A stretch of DNA of 64,000 bases from Pseudisothecium myosuroides. Taxonomy: Eukaryota > Streptophyta > Bryopsida > Hypnales > Lembophyllaceae. Below, piece by piece: positions 12,593 through 25,000 of the stretch. A program made the translations under genes and the position numbers. The stretch's first letter is position 1; each line of letters starts with the position of its first letter. The notes under the pieces are model-generated. The model saw only the letters and a program-made list of their open reading frames with translations, did not search any database and was not told where the DNA came from. The stretch covers positions 22,134,001-22,198,000 of the forward strand of contig OX637293.1 in the NCBI GenBank assembly GCA_951799445.1. The letters run 5' to 3'.

Positions 12593-13857
12593 TATTTTTT
12601 ATCCAAAAATGCAAATTTGAAGCCACAAATTGGACATGTTGGAGGTCTACTAACATTGCAAGGGATGACGATGATTTTTTTTATGAAAATAGCAACACGT
12701 CGGTTGCACACATGGGGTCAAAGTGACCTTCCTTTGCGTGAAGGCTGCAAAGAGGGAAAAAAATTTCTTCATGAATTTTTTGGTGCAATGCAAGCGCAAT
12801 CTTGTCTAGCAAAATGAATTTTTTTGAATTTTTTTTGAATTATTAAAAATGAAATACTCCACAAACCCCTTTTCTGCTATTTTTTGCTCCTAGTGACTTC
12901 TGTAGTACTTCGTAGTAGTTTGTAATATTTCATAGTACAACAGAGTATTGAATCGACGGTTCAGATCTGCCGGGGCGCTACTACCACACAATACTGGTAG
13001 TATTGCATAGTACTGCCAATCCTATGGCCAGAAAATGCTATTTTGACGGAAAAACGTAAAGTATTTCTTGCAACTATCTAGAACTAAAGTTTTTGAAAAT
13101 TCAAAGCTTGATTTTTTCTCAAGGAGGGCATTCTATCAGTCTTTCCATTCAAAATAAGTCATCAAATATACAATTTGTTAAATTGGCAAAATTTCACAAT
13201 GTTGATCCGAAATCAAAATCTATGTGTCCTAGTTTTTATATTTGGCCTAAATTAGACTTTTGTGAAGATGTGTGTGCCACATTTTTTGCCTTGTGGAAAA
13301 CCGCCAATTTAATGAAATGCCTTATCATCTTTTGCACCACCTAGGTCCTGCTGAAGCCAGAAATATTGGCAGTGTTGGGTGGCTTCTACGGGTCTACTAC
13401 CATGACAGTGGATCCAAGTAGTCCATACCCACTCAAATCAAGGTGCACAAGTAGTATTAATGCACCTCCCTATCCTCTTCACAAATAAGACGGCGGTATG
13501 CGAATACGAATAATATCTCCAACAAATACGTAAATCTACTTCATATCACGAGCTGCATGCAGCAAATGATCGAGGGCTCCGATCAATCCAGAAATTTTCA
13601 TATATATACCGACCACTTACTGTTTAGATCGTGCGTTCTGAAATCTAAATCAATCCTACACTTCAGAGCTGAAGAAGGAATTGAAATGAAGGGAAATTTT
13701 AACGAATTTTTTCATACTAATGTCACAAGGGCAGAAATTTAAAACGTCGTGCACGATCGAGGTGGTGTGGTCTTTGCGCGTGTTCTTTTGCACGTCTGTC
13801 AGATGTTCGAAACGTAACATGTGCCCTTGTTTGTAGCTGCTTGCAACTCACCATCAC

Positions 13858-13865
13858 TATAAATA
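13858..13865 (+). promoter_or_regulatory. TATA box of the broken secreted-protein copy
   Basis: TATAAATA in the context ATCACTATAAATAGATG matches the promoter of the intact copy at 16527 and lies about 1.0 kb upstream of its ATG. Confidence 0.5.
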
Positions 13866-14881
13866 GATGAACTCGCGCTCTGCCTTCTCATCTTTAATTT
13901 ATATCGATCAGGTTCGTCTCCCAGTTTTTCAGGTGGGCGCGAGTCACTGCCCTCCTTGAATTTAATAAATATGTAACTTTTAGTACTAAAAAATCTTTAG
14001 TCTTTGCAGTCTGTTTCCTGTTTTATATTTTCATCTAATGCATTTACGGCAACGTACTCCACCTAAGTTGCAAAGTATTTTGTGCTCGCAACAAGTTTCT
14101 TGTTTTCATGTGATGTTGATATGATATTGATCTGATCTGCACAGTCAGACCCAGCTCATTTACGAATTTTTTAGTCAGCCTTTCACTAGAAAGTTCAGCA
14201 ACTTTAGGAAGCTCTAGTGTGCTGAAAAATGAACCAATTTTGAAACTGCAAAGTGTGTTGGAATTGCATTGAAGTGCACTTCAACTTTATAACAAGTGCA
14301 AAATGAATAATTTAAAATCATACACCAATTTGGATTCCTTTTAAACACCATTTCGTAGAGATTCTTTGGAAGATAGTCAAAGATTTTTTGCATTTGGGTG
14401 AAGAACAAGCAAGATATCATACAAGCAGTTCAAGTGGTATGGAATTAAGTATCTCTAAAATAATTGTGAAGGTTCATTTCTTATATGTACCATTGAATAC
14501 AAGTTGTAATTTTCACAAATGTTGACAACAGTAGATAGTCCATAGTGTATAGAAAACATCAAATTCTTTGTATGATTTTCAATTACATAATGGTGTTTCT
14601 AATGATGATAAAACAAACTTCAATGTGATTCCAATGCAATTTGAAATTTAAAATTCCGTTCATTTTTGAGATCACAGTTGCACACAGGCCTCCCAAAGTT
14701 CTCCTAATCTCAGGAGGATCCAAAAAATCATAATTCAGCTGGACCTGACTGTACTGTCCATCGCCCTGTTCGTTGAGCTTCTATATATTTTGCCCACGGG
14801 AAGTTCATCGGCTAGCTAATATGTGACTGATGCATATGTGACTCAGATTGAACGGTCAAGAAGAAGAAGAAGTAAACAGTC

Positions 14882-15069
14882 ATGGCAGCATTCGGGACCA
14901 AGGTGGTTGTCTTGATGATGGTTCTGCCAAGTCTGCTGCTGCTGCAGACTTCTTCAGTGGAGGCCGTGGACATCGTGACTTACAACGTAAATACTACGTG
15001 TTTGGGAACGCCTGTGAAAGGGTGCTACGTACGACATATATATACAGGCCAATAAATGGTGCACCAATG
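14882..15069 (+). pseudogene. Truncated copy of the small secreted cysteine-rich protein gene
   Basis: The first about 120 bases are nearly identical to the intact copy at 16945 and encode the same signal peptide region. The similarity then decays: the reading frame becomes YNVNTTCLGTPVKGCYV and reaches a TAA where the intact gene has the NTCCAING region. A 188-bp MITE begins at 15070, and the rest of the coding sequence is missing. Its 5' flank, including the TATA box, parallels that of the intact gene, so this is a local tandem duplicate that died. Confidence 0.8.
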
Positions 15070-15257
15070 GGCAATTTCATTAAAATGGCAGTATTATTGT
15101 GCCAATTCAACAGTGGGACATTTGACCACCTAGGACATGTATAGAGTTCAAAACGGGCATTCTAAAATATCTAGGACAGGTATAGATTTCAAAACGGTCG
15201 ATTTGAATTGTAAAAGCGCCAAAGTTCAGTAATACTGCCTTTTTAATGAAACTGTCC
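15070..15257. mobile_element. Short MITE with AATTTCATTAAAATGGCAGT ends
   Basis: The left end GGCAATTTCATTAAAATGGC and right end GCCTTTTTAATGAAACTGTC are imperfect inverted repeats. A second copy lies at 18092-18348. It interrupts the dead secreted-protein copy. Confidence 0.7.
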
Positions 15258-16526
15258 ATCCATGATCTAATTCAATCACCCAGATCTAGTTCATGAAGTT
15301 GAAGGGTATTGTGTAATTTTGACTTGTTCAACCTCAACTATTATTTGTATTTCTTGTATCCTTTTTTGTCTCCTTAACTCCTAAAGGATCGCGGGTGTTT
15401 GAACATAGCTCTTGTTTTATTGATTGGCTCTTGTAACAAGCATAGTTCTTCATTTGTTTGAACTAATTTTGATGATCACCACCATTGAAATGAAAAAAGA
15501 CTTATATAACTTTCCTATGAAAAAAAAGATCTATGAAATTACACGATTTTTGAAAAAATGACAAGATTGATGTTCAAAGATGTTCATAGATCAGGCAGTA
15601 CTTTGGACAAACATTGAAATCAGAATGTTGAAATTGAAATACTCAATGTTTTCCAATATTGCACCAAAGTTCAATAGTATTACCATTTCCATGAAATTGA
15701 CCATATGGGTAATTATGTACGTAATCCCAGGTTACCCGTTCTTTAAACCCTCGCCCTAATTTTCTTGCTACAAAGTCCCTCGAGAGTGCTAACGCAGACT
15801 TCATTCCTCCGCTCACCTCCTCGCTTAGACTTTTATGAAGATGTGTACGTGGCAGCGGTGACACAATTTTTGCCTTGTGGAATACGGCCAATTTAACGAA
15901 ATGCCTTATCATCATTTGCACCACCTCGGTCGTGCTGGGGCCAGAAAAACTGGCAGTCAGTTGGGTGGCTTCTACGGTTCTACTACCATGAAAGTGTATC
16001 CAAAGTCCATACCCACTCAAATTAAGGTGCACATGTATTAATGCACCTCCCTATCCTCTTCATAAATAAGACGGCGGTATGCAAATACGAGTAATATCTC
16101 CAACAAATACGTAAATCTACTTTATATCACGAGCTGCATGCAGAAAATGATCAAGGGCTCCGATCAATCCAGAAATTTTCATATACCGACCAGTTTGAGA
16201 TCTCGAGAGTTACTTAATCGTCGCCAGTTACTCGACTAATTCCGCAAACTTGGCACTGTTACGTTAAGACTGTTAATACTGTTTATACTCTGTAGATCGT
16301 GCGTTCTGAAATCTATACCAATCCTACACTTTAGAGCTGAACGGGGAGCTGAAGAAGGAAATGAAGGGAACTTTTAACGAAATTTTTCGTACTAATGTCA
16401 CAAGGGCAGAAATTTCAAACGTCGATCACGAAATGGTCTGGTCTTTGCACGTGTTCTTCTGCACGTCTGTCAGATGTTCGAAACATGTGCCCAGGTTGTT
16501 TCTAGCTGCTTGCAATTCACCATCAC
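15258..16526. other. Intergenic repeats and duplicated upstream region of the secreted-protein gene
   Basis: Sequence at 15371-15600 contains a MITE end (ACTCCTAAAGGATC) and AT-rich repeat DNA. 15710-15830 is related, inverted or direct, to 6690-6840. From about 15830 the sequence repeats 13260-13860 as the distal promoter region of the tandem gene copy. No separate gene was recognised. Confidence 0.5.
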
Positions 16527-16534
16527 TATAAATA
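16527..16534 (+). promoter_or_regulatory. TATA box for the small secreted protein gene
   Basis: TATAAATA in ATCACTATAAATAGATGG lies about 410 bp upstream of the ATG at 16945. The long leader contains a GT-rich donor-like site near 16613 (TCTCAGGTGGTGG), so a 5'-UTR intron is possible. The same arrangement is conserved in the upstream pseudogene copy. Confidence 0.6.
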
Positions 16535-16944
16535 GATGGACTCACGCTCTGCCTTCTCATCTGCCTTCGCATCTCTAACTTATATCGATCAGGTTCGACT
16601 TCCAGTTTCTCAGGTGGTGGCGACTCACTACCCTCCTTAAAGTTACTAATTATGTATAGAGTACTCAAAATCTTCAGTCTTGCTAATCTGTTTCCCTGTT
16701 CTGTGTTCACATCTTATGCATTTACGTACGGCAATGCATGTTTCCACCTTTGCAAAGTATTTTGTGCTCACAACAAGTTGCTTGTTTGCATAATGATATT
16801 GACTAAGTATCTAGCTGTGCATTGATCGCCCTGATCGATCTGTTCGGTAAATATATTTTGCCGGCGGAAGTTCATCGGCTAATATGTGACCGATGCATAT
16901 GTGACTCAGATTGAACGGTCAAGAAGAAGAAGCAATAAACAGTC

Positions 16945-17352
16945 ATGGCAGCATTCGGGACCAAGGTGGTTGTCTTGATGATGGTTCTCCCAAGTCTGCT
17001 GCTGCTGCAGACTTCCTCAGTGGAGGCCGTGGACATCCTGGTTTATAACGAAGATGGGTGTTCGGGAACGGTTGCGTTAGGGTGCTTCGACATACCGGCC
17101 AACACATGCTGCGCCATAAATGGTGCGCCAGCAATACAAATCGCGAAACTGCTGAATGGTCAATCGGCCAATATCTACACCGGAGGTGGATGCAAAACGG
17201 AGATAGCACACCTCGACGGGCCAAACGCTGGGGAGTGTTACTTCAACGACGCCTTCTCTGGCGCTTTTTGGTATTACAACACTCCAAGTGACGAGCTGCA
17301 GGCAAGTAACGTTACGAGTGCCCAGCTGCGCCAGGCAACTGACTCCAAATGA
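16945..17352 (+). CDS. Small secreted cysteine-rich protein, 135 aa, unknown function
   Basis: The family was not recognised. The protein begins with a short N-region with a lysine, a hydrophobic core VVVLMMVLPSLLLL and an Ala-rich cleavage region near SVEA, so a signal peptide of about 28 residues is likely and the mature protein of about 107 residues is secreted. The mature part has seven cysteines, including a CC pair (DGCSGTVALGCF, NTCCA, GGGCKT, GECYF), and a repeated Gly/Cys pattern, a layout typical of small disulfide-stabilised apoplastic proteins. The ATG was chosen because the same start is conserved in the upstream pseudogene copy at 14882. It is an intronless ORF with a TATA box upstream. 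A defence or cell-wall role is possible but unproven. Confidence 0.7.
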   Translation: MAAFGTKVVVLMMVLPSLLLLQTSSVEAVDILVYNEDGCSGTVALGCFDIPANTCCAINGAPAIQIAKLLNGQSANIYTGGGCKTEIAHLDGPNAGECYFNDAFSGAFWYYNTPSDELQASNVTSAQLRQATDSK

Positions 17353-18044
17353 CTTGTAGAAAAGTCCCAAGAAAAGTCCGAATACAAAGGAGCGTGGCTA
17401 CAGACGACGACGTCATATACAGTATGTATCTAGAGTGGGTCCGTACATAAATCTGGAAAGACCAGATTGGTATAGTTGTGCAGAGTTTCTTCCTACAGTA
17501 GATGTTTTATGTGTGTCTCTGCTGGGTAGGTACCGATATGAAGTACCTACCGTCAAACAGGATAGAACTCCTAATAAAGACTAAGCTTAGTCCCAATACC
17601 CACTGCAGTTGCCAATGACTATTGCAGACTTGCAGTAGTCAGTATAATAAACAAATATTGATTTCAAAATGTGTGTTTTCATTCTAGAGTATTCTACTCT
17701 GTATGTTGTGACTATCAACTCGCTTGCCGCCTCTCAAGCTAAGTCTAAGTTGGTCAGCCTATCATTTAAAACAATATACATGACATCTTACTCATATACT
17801 CCGTATTATTCATGGATGCCATGGATAAGTCTACAGGTCTATATCTTATAGATGACCAAGAATAATTATCAGTAAGTTCAAAAAGCAGTTTGTGAAGATA
17901 TCCATAATGGACTTTGGTACACTTGCAAATTAATAACATTATTGATTTTACTTTCGTGCAATTTGTTGGCTATAGCTGGATTGTTCAAGAAGGCAATCGG
18001 AATACGGTACTAATTAATAGTCAAAAGTTTTGCCGTGTTTCAAA
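17353..18044. other. 3' flank of the secreted-protein gene
   Basis: AATAAAG-type polyadenylation-like signals occur near 17573 (CCTAATAAAGAC) and 17645 (TATAATAAAC). Nothing else with gene character was seen. Confidence 0.4.
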
Positions 18045-18091
18045 CTGGTGTTCAAACTTGTCTTTAGTTTTTGTGGGTTTTGATGATACAT

Positions 18092-18348
18092 GGCCAATTT
18101 CATTAAAATGGCGGTATTCCGTTAATTTGGCAATTTTAGCAGTTTTTTCTGTACCAGAATGTACATCAATACTAGATTTTTGAAATCTACATGAATCCTA
18201 AATTTTTTAGAATGCACAATTTGATATCTATGGCAGTCCTAGATTTCTGAAATCTAAAATTGACCTAGATATTAGTAATGTATACCCGTCCTAGATGTTA
18301 GGGGTGTGAAAATGGCACATGGAATACTGCCATTTTAATGAAATTCGC
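18092..18348. mobile_element. Short MITE, second copy (257 bp)
   Basis: Ends GGCCAATTTCATTAAAATGG and CCATTTTAATGAAATTCGCC form an inverted repeat. It inserts into the UAP last-intron sequence of duplication copy 2, since the same site in copy 1 (about 2507) is uninterrupted. Confidence 0.75.
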
Positions 18349-18551
18349 CATATACAGAGAAATCTAATTTAATTACTTTGCATAAGATGCATAGAATCAT
18401 ACATTTCAAATACTTCAAGTTAGTTATATTAAATTGTTTTCAGACTAGGGCCAATCCTGCGTAAGCATTTGAAATCACTGGTACTTTCCAAATGTTCTAA
18501 ATAATGCCTATGCTGTATTTCTAACTGGCTGTGACAAATATGGTTGCACAG

Positions 18552-18759
18552 GTCGCTGTTTTGGAGGTTGATAGAAATGAAGAGTTTGCTCCCATAAAGA
18601 ATGGCGTTGGCCAAGGAATTTCAGACATCGCTGAAACAGCTCGTGACTTGGTGCTTGCATTACGGAACCGCTTCACTTCTAGTTCTCATTACGGATGCAT
18701 CAGGTCAAGATGGCGAGAATCATTCGTCGCTCCTTCGAGCTTACATTTGTGGTAAATGA
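18552..18759 (+). pseudogene. Duplicated last exon of UAP, frameshifted
   Basis: The acceptor TTGCACAG and the coding sequence VAVLEVDRNEEFAPIKNG match the UAP exon at 2697-2903. There is one extra base in the Ser-rich region (TCTCATTACGGATG versus TCTCACGTGGATG), so the frame is lost for the last about 20 residues. No other UAP exon precedes it, so it is an isolated exon carried by the segmental duplication. Confidence 0.9.
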
Positions 18760-20046
18760 ACAAGTTTAGTCCGAAACCATTTTTAGTCTCTACGTAGCAT
18801 TTTATGCAGTGAAGTCAATGCAGACGTGGATGTCAGTTTTACCTTGATTTTGTTACCGTCTTTGGTGCCAAATCAACATAGAACTAGTTCCTCCATTTAG
18901 TTACATTGCTAGAAAATTTCGCCCTTTATCTGTTTTGTGTCTATTTCATGAGATATCTACAGTATATCAAAAGCCCTTCAACTCTGGACCATTTCTGGTT
19001 TGTCCAATGTCAAGGAAGCTGTAGATCGTAGGTGGTCAGTTGAAATTGAGTATTCAGCTTGAGTATCATCCGTTGAAACTGTGAATGTGAATTTTACTGC
19101 ATTTTGGAGATTCTTACCATTGTTACCAAGAATAATACGGCTCTTTGCTGTAAAAATAAGAAAACAAGTTTTAAGAACAGAGTGTTTTTAAAGAGGTTTC
19201 ACTGAGACACACCTGAATATATGGAAGCCACTCAAGGATCAAATCCAGACTAACTTACAGAGACTCATTTCAACGTCTCATTAGGATCATTAGAAGTAAA
19301 TTTTTTAACAACATGGCCCCACCCAAAGCTTATAGTTCAAACACCAATAAACACCAAATGATTGCCACACATATCAAGTGTTGGCTTTATATCATTTCAA
19401 TGCATTTTTCATATAGAAACAAAATCAACTATTCATATAAACATTTGGAAAAAGGATATTAATTGTGACCTTTCAAGTTCTAATTGAAATTCACAAAATT
19501 TGAGCACTATTGCTTTAACCCTTAGAAGAATGACCATGGAAATCATCCTTTTGGATACCGTGGGAATCATTGGCTTAAAAAAATGAAAAAACACTTATTG
19601 GAAGTCAAAGTACTGTAGAAGACCCCTTTTCGCAACAAAATTCCGAGGATGAATAGTTGTACTTCTGTCCTATTAAAAAGAATTGGACTAATGCATATGA
19701 ATCAAATATTTGTACAGAGTTCCAGGATAAAATTGAATGTACAAAATCTGAATTGGAATAATAAAAAAATTTACAAAATTGCCCTTCAATCAATATCATA
19801 CAAAACTAATCAAATGCACTGTCAAACTAAAGCATCAAATGTTGACCAATTGTTATACAAGTTGGACAAAATTGAATGTACAAAATCTGAATTGGAAAAT
19901 TTTTTTTTTACAAAATTGGCCTTCAATCAATATCATAAAAAAATTAATTAAATGCACTATCAAACTAAAGCATCAAATGTTGACCAGTTGTTATACTGCA
20001 AGTCCATTATTAAGGGGGCATCCAAGTGTAGGTAGTTGAATCTCTT
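18760..20046. other. Duplicated UAP 3' flank and AT-rich repeat DNA
   Basis: 18760-19330 repeats 2904-3450. 19600-19990 contains two tandem-like copies of a segment with ACAAAATTGAATGTACAAAA and TCAATCAATATCATA motifs, about 120 bp apart. No gene was recognised. Confidence 0.5.
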
Positions 20047-20777
20047 GGGTGATTGCAAGAAACACTTGTCCTATTTCTTGTCCCATTGCTCTCGAAAATC
20101 CCCTGGCATTTTGTTCATAACTTTTGCGTTGTTTGTCCACTTGGCATGAAATTTGGAATGAAGGTAGATGCTATAGTTACAGATATTGAGTAATTTTTTC
20201 AAAATTTTTAAAATTAGTTTACTATTTAAAACTTGCCCCCGATTGGGTGTCTACCTTGACCATTTTGGGGTTTTTAGTCCTACTTTTGACCCAAAAATGC
20301 AAATTTGAAGCCACAAATTAGACATGTTGGAGGTCTACTAACATTATAAGGGCTGATGATGAGTTTTTATGAAAATAGCAACATGTCGATTGCACACATG
20401 GGGTCAAAGTGACCTTCCTTTGCGCAAAAGTTACGAAGAGGGAAAAAATTTTCTTCATGAATTTTTTGGTGCAATGCAAGGGTAGTCTTCTTTAGCAAAA
20501 TGGCCTTTTAATGGATTTTTTTTTAATTTTTTTTTAATTACTAAAAATGAAAAACTCCACAGACCCCTTTTCTGCTATTTTCTGCTCCTAGTGGCTTCTG
20601 TAGTACTTCATAGTACTATGTAGTACCGCATAATACAACATAGTACTGCATCGACGGTTCAGATTTGTCGGGGCGCTTCTAAAACAAAGTATTGGTAGTA
20701 CTGCATAGTACTGCCAGTCCTATGGCCAAAAAACGTAGTTTTGACGGAAAAACTTGAAGTGTTTTTTGCAACTACCC
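20047..20777. mobile_element. TIR element, GGGTGATTGCAAGAAA family (731 bp)
   Basis: It begins GGGTGATTGCAAGAAACAC and ends GTGTTTTTTGCAACTACCC, an inverted pair. It splits host sequence that is continuous around 3885 in duplication copy 1 (GAATCTCTTCTAAG), which shows it inserted after the duplication. No ORF was recognised. Confidence 0.8.
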
Positions 20778-21120
20778 TCCTCTAAGTTTGCAAAGAGAGC
20801 ACACAAGTTTGGCAAATGAATGCCTTCAATATAGAGATTATGAGATGAGCATTTGCAAAGTCAATAAACATTGAGCATCAAAAGTGTTAATAATTTGTTG
20901 TAATCTTTGCATACTAAATTATGTCATTAATTGACAATAATTTGTGGTCCTATGTCAACCAAACGTTATACATGCTAACAATTAAAGTAGTCTACCCAAG
21001 TAGCCATATTCCAAATAGTCATCCACCTTCATCCTAGCTTACTGAAATGCATAAAACTCTCACTTCAAGTATACTAGACAATTCAATAACTGAAAATATC
21101 CAAGTCTAAAGCAATATTAA

Positions 21121-22045
21121 CCCCTAAAGTTCCTTGACTATGTTCTCACCAAAAATGCTCCAAAACTGCCATTTCTAGTACAAGTACCAAATTTTTGAAA
21201 AATATCATTTTTGCAAACATGTAACCGTAGGATCTTGTAGTATTCTGGTTTGAGAATATGTGAAAAAAAATTCAGAAATTTCCATCTTGTAGATTGGAAT
21301 ATATTAGCATTTGAAGTGACAAAAGTCCTTTTTTTGGCCCTGCGAAAAACTGGGCAGCTGCACTTCACAAGGTCAGATTATTATGAAAAAAAATCCAAAA
21401 TGGTTGTGCTTCTTTGAATTCATTCTTCAAGGCAAGTTGACTACATGCTTGAAAATTTTCAGATTATTTTGAATTGTACAACATATAGGAAAAAAATAGT
21501 AATTAGAAAGAAGTAGAGAATGGTTCAAAACACTAAATTGTTAAGAAGTTAATTATGGAATTGAAAAATGCCAATCCCAATGGTTGCAATGTTGTAATAA
21601 ACAATCTACACCCTAAAATTTTTTTTTTTTTGAAAAATATTGAAAATTGAGTGAAATAAACGACTTCAAAGTTTATTTTAGAGTAGACAATCCATAACTG
21701 CCTGCAAACTAAAAATCCTCATAATGTTTGACTCATTGATCAGAATGGAATGATTCAAAGCTTTCCACGTATATATAAATCTAATAGACCAATTTCAAAT
21801 TTTTATTTTTGAAAAAAGTGATTTTTTCTGATCTGGCCGAACTGCCCGAGTTGACCAACAAACAACATATTTGGCCATAACTTTTGACTCGTATTTCCAA
21901 ATGTCATGAAATTTGATGCATATGAAAGATATTCCTTGTCCCCACCTTCTATAAAAATTTCAGCCCAAAATATGTAAATCTTTAGTCACACATACCTGCC
22001 CAAAATATCTATGTTGCCAAAAAAGGCATGTTGGTCCTTTAGGGG
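21121..22045 (-). mobile_element. TTAA-flanked MITE family copy d (925 bp)
   Basis: It is bounded by TTAA at 21117-21120 and 22046-22049, with ends CCCCTAAAGTTCC and GGTCCTTTAGGGG. Its interior aligns to the copy at 4974 in reverse orientation (for example TGGCCATAACTTTTGACTC here and GAGTCAAAAGTTATGGCCA there). Confidence 0.85.
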
Positions 22046-22049
22046 TTAA

Positions 22050-25000
22050 TGTAATGAGAATGCTAGGGCTAACAATGTGTTTGATGAATGATTTTCAAGC
22101 AAACTATAAAAACAAAAAAATATGATATTTTTAGGCTAATTATTTAAGAAATATGGCTAAATCCTTCTAAGGTTACTCTTAAAGGACTATAAGGCCACCA
22201 AGTGACTTTTGCAACTACAATTGTAGAAAGTTCAAAATGTAAATCTCACTAATAGTTTGTGAACAACAAAAAGATCCAAGATAATTTTTTTCTGCTAAAT
22301 CCATCAGTGCAATGTAATCAAGAAATGATAAAGTGTGCAATTTTTGGTGAACTTTTTGAGAATGGAAAAGGTGTGCTTGGCCATCACTTCACATCCTCCT
22401 ATCTTTTTTTCCACACCTTAAAATGATTTGAAAAAAATTATACATCAATACCATGATCATAGGTACCCGTGTGAAAAAAATTGGATTTTTTTGAAATTTT
22501 TTGAGCATTCTGATTCCAACATTCCGATTTGAGCATGTAAAAGAACTACCACCTAACCAAACACCTTTCATCAATCTTGTCAACAGTGGCGCTTTCTCAA
22601 AAATTGTGCAATTTTGTTGATTTATTTTCATAGCTAGGAAAGCTACATCAGTCTTCCCTCATTTCAATGGTAGCAATCAACAAAATTATTCCACACCAAA
22701 AAGGAATTACGCTTGTTATCAAAGCTAGTGAAAAAAACAAGAGCTACGCTCAAACACCCCCGTCCTTTAGGGGTTAAAGAGAAGAAAAAGGATACAAGAG
22801 TTACAAGCAATACTTGAAGTAAGGTAGGCCCAGCCCATTTCTGCCATCCACCTATTCCCGCCATCTGACTTTTGGCCCCATCTCCACCATGGAACTCATC
22901 CAAATCCATTTAGTTTTCTGACAAGATCATAGCCTTAAATCCAACAAAGGTAACGTGTCGCTCTTTGATTGGTGGATACCTAGGTGCTAATAGATATATG
23001 GAATGGTGATTATAGGGTGTTTAAGAGGATGTTTATGACTCCAATAGTAAACAATTTTGTAATTTCAGGGCAGACCACTTCAGAAATTCATAGAAATTAC
23101 AATTTTGATCGGAAAATTATAATTCTACTTGGGTTTGATTTGTGAAACAAGTGCACACATCTGAAAAATATACTTTGCGCCCTTCTTGGAATTGGCCCTA
23201 AGGTATTCAAATTGCAAATTAGGGTGGTAATAGGCTTGTCTACCTTAAGCTTGGAACAAGTGAGAATTACATAATACCCTCCAATCAGCTTCGTGAACTC
23301 TCCCGTGGATTGAATTAGATCATGGGTATTTATATAAATCGCGGGTATAAACCTCATTTCAGTCGTGCTACAAAGCCCCTCGAGAGTGCTTGTGCAGACA
23401 TCACTCCTCTACTCACCTCCTCGCTTGCTTCAGGACTGACCGTAGTGCTCCCTCCTGTTTCAGCTTTGTTATTGCTTTGTTGATGCGATTGATGTAGTGA
23501 TGAACTTCAGTATGTACTGATTGCACTTTCGTTTCAACAAATGCGGGTTTAAAAATAGGGTTTGTTTGCTTGACATGATGATACAGTATGTAGGTGGTGT
23601 AATGAGCTTTTTTACTCCTTTCGGGAGGAGTCCCAGACTGACAGCAACTTAACTTATTACTTCAAACTTGCTGACCTCCACCTTCAACTTTCTCTTGAAT
23701 CTTCTAGCGCAAGTGGTATTTCCAACCGTGTCATGAGATGAGCTATAATTTTGGTTCTCATGGTTGCAAATGTGTATTTGCAAAGTGAAGTGATGAAGTT
23801 TTGTTTCCCTACTGGTTTGATAGCCGGCATGATGACATTCTATTCAAACAAACTGATCACTTCAGAATAAGCTTAGTACAGTGTGCACACTTGGTGGGAT
23901 GATGAGCCTGTTTTACTCCATTGTGGAGGAGCGCCCGAATGACAGCAACTTAATTTATGGCTTCAAACTTGCTGACCACCAAGTTCTTGTTCAAGTTTCC
24001 CAACTGGTGAATTTGGAGCCGGTTTTGATGAAGACAGTGAGCATTTTCTGGATCCAATGGTTGGTTACGTGAAGTGATGAGCCGTATGAAGTGGCATTGT
24101 ATTGAAGGATTTATTTGTACTAAGCACTGTAAAAATTCGTTCAAAATTATTTTCAATAAATATTGTGATTAGAAGTCACTGCGATTTCTGCAGGTCCCGG
24201 TGGCAATTGCATTTGACTATTTGTTCATTTCCCCTTTTAAGCAAGTGGAGAAACATATGGTCAGTCGTAAATCCCACCCCTTTTGTTTTCTTCCGCAAAG
24301 ACAATTGTGAATAATGGGGTCGGAGAGCAATAGAAATTTTAGTTTTTTTATGAAGTATGAATTTGACTTTTTGAAGTGTGTTGCCCAATTGGTCCAAAAG
24401 AGTCTCTAGACTACCCCAAAACCAACTAAAAGTGCATCCAACAAAAAACTATCTTACTCATTTAAAGTAGCTACAATATTTTCTAACATAGCCACAACAT
24501 GAAGGTTTAAAAAAAAATCACTTCACGTCCTAAAATTACACTCAAGAGGTGGAAGCTTTTCTAGCATGGACTAATCACTTCATCACCATCATCCAAGATA
24601 CTGATTGTAGTCACTAATTCAACCTTTTGTAGACCAAATTTCACTTATTGAAATTTTTTTGTCATAGAGAATAATAGATCCCTAAGATCAAAGACACCAA
24701 TTTTGATACTTTACAGGGATTTATGCCTATAGTTACCCATCTATTAAGTTACATTGTTTTTTTTGTTTATTAGATCTTTTGAACTGTCTATTGTTTGGTT
24801 GCTTTGATGATATCATTGGAAAGCTCTCTACGAAGATGGATGCAAGGACTATGTTTCCTGGCATTTGGACCTACGATGTGAAAGATATTGAATTTTGAAG
24901 TTTTTATGAATTAAAAAAATTAAAGTTTTATTTTTATTTTTATTTTGCTTGTGGCAATGGCATAGGGTACACTAGTTTGGTTTGAAAATTATCTTTTATT

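Larger units (their letters stand above)
10378..13079. mobile_element. TIR element (family with GATTGCAAGAAA ends) containing a nested relative
   Basis: The left end carries GATTGCAAGAAACA and the right end TATTTCTTGCAACTATC, an inverted pair. When the nested 1966-bp element is removed, about 732 bp remain. This fits the two other copies at 20047-20777 (731 bp) and 62655-63387 (733 bp). The part after the nested element (12597-13079) aligns to 20285-20777. No transposase ORF was found. Confidence 0.7.
2463..13500 (+). repeat. Segmental duplication, copy 1
   Basis: From the last UAP intron onward this stretch matches 18045-33140 in the same order and orientation. Anchor pairs are the UAP last exon (2697 and 18552), its 3' flank, the block at 6660-7330 and 23250-23895, 7890-8220 and 25600-25930, 9060-10380 and 26040-28570, and 13090-13480 and 28600-33120. 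Copy 1 carries its own later insertions: a TTAA MITE at 4974, a hairpin at 6102 and the nested element pair at 10378-13079. Apart from the UAP last exon and the repeats annotated separately, no gene was recognised. Boundaries were judged by eye. Confidence 0.75.

Noticed and set aside
22664..22909. Small ORFs in the AT-rich spacer (for example 81 codons on the minus strand)
   Set aside because: No conservation in the duplicated copy, no motif and low-complexity composition.
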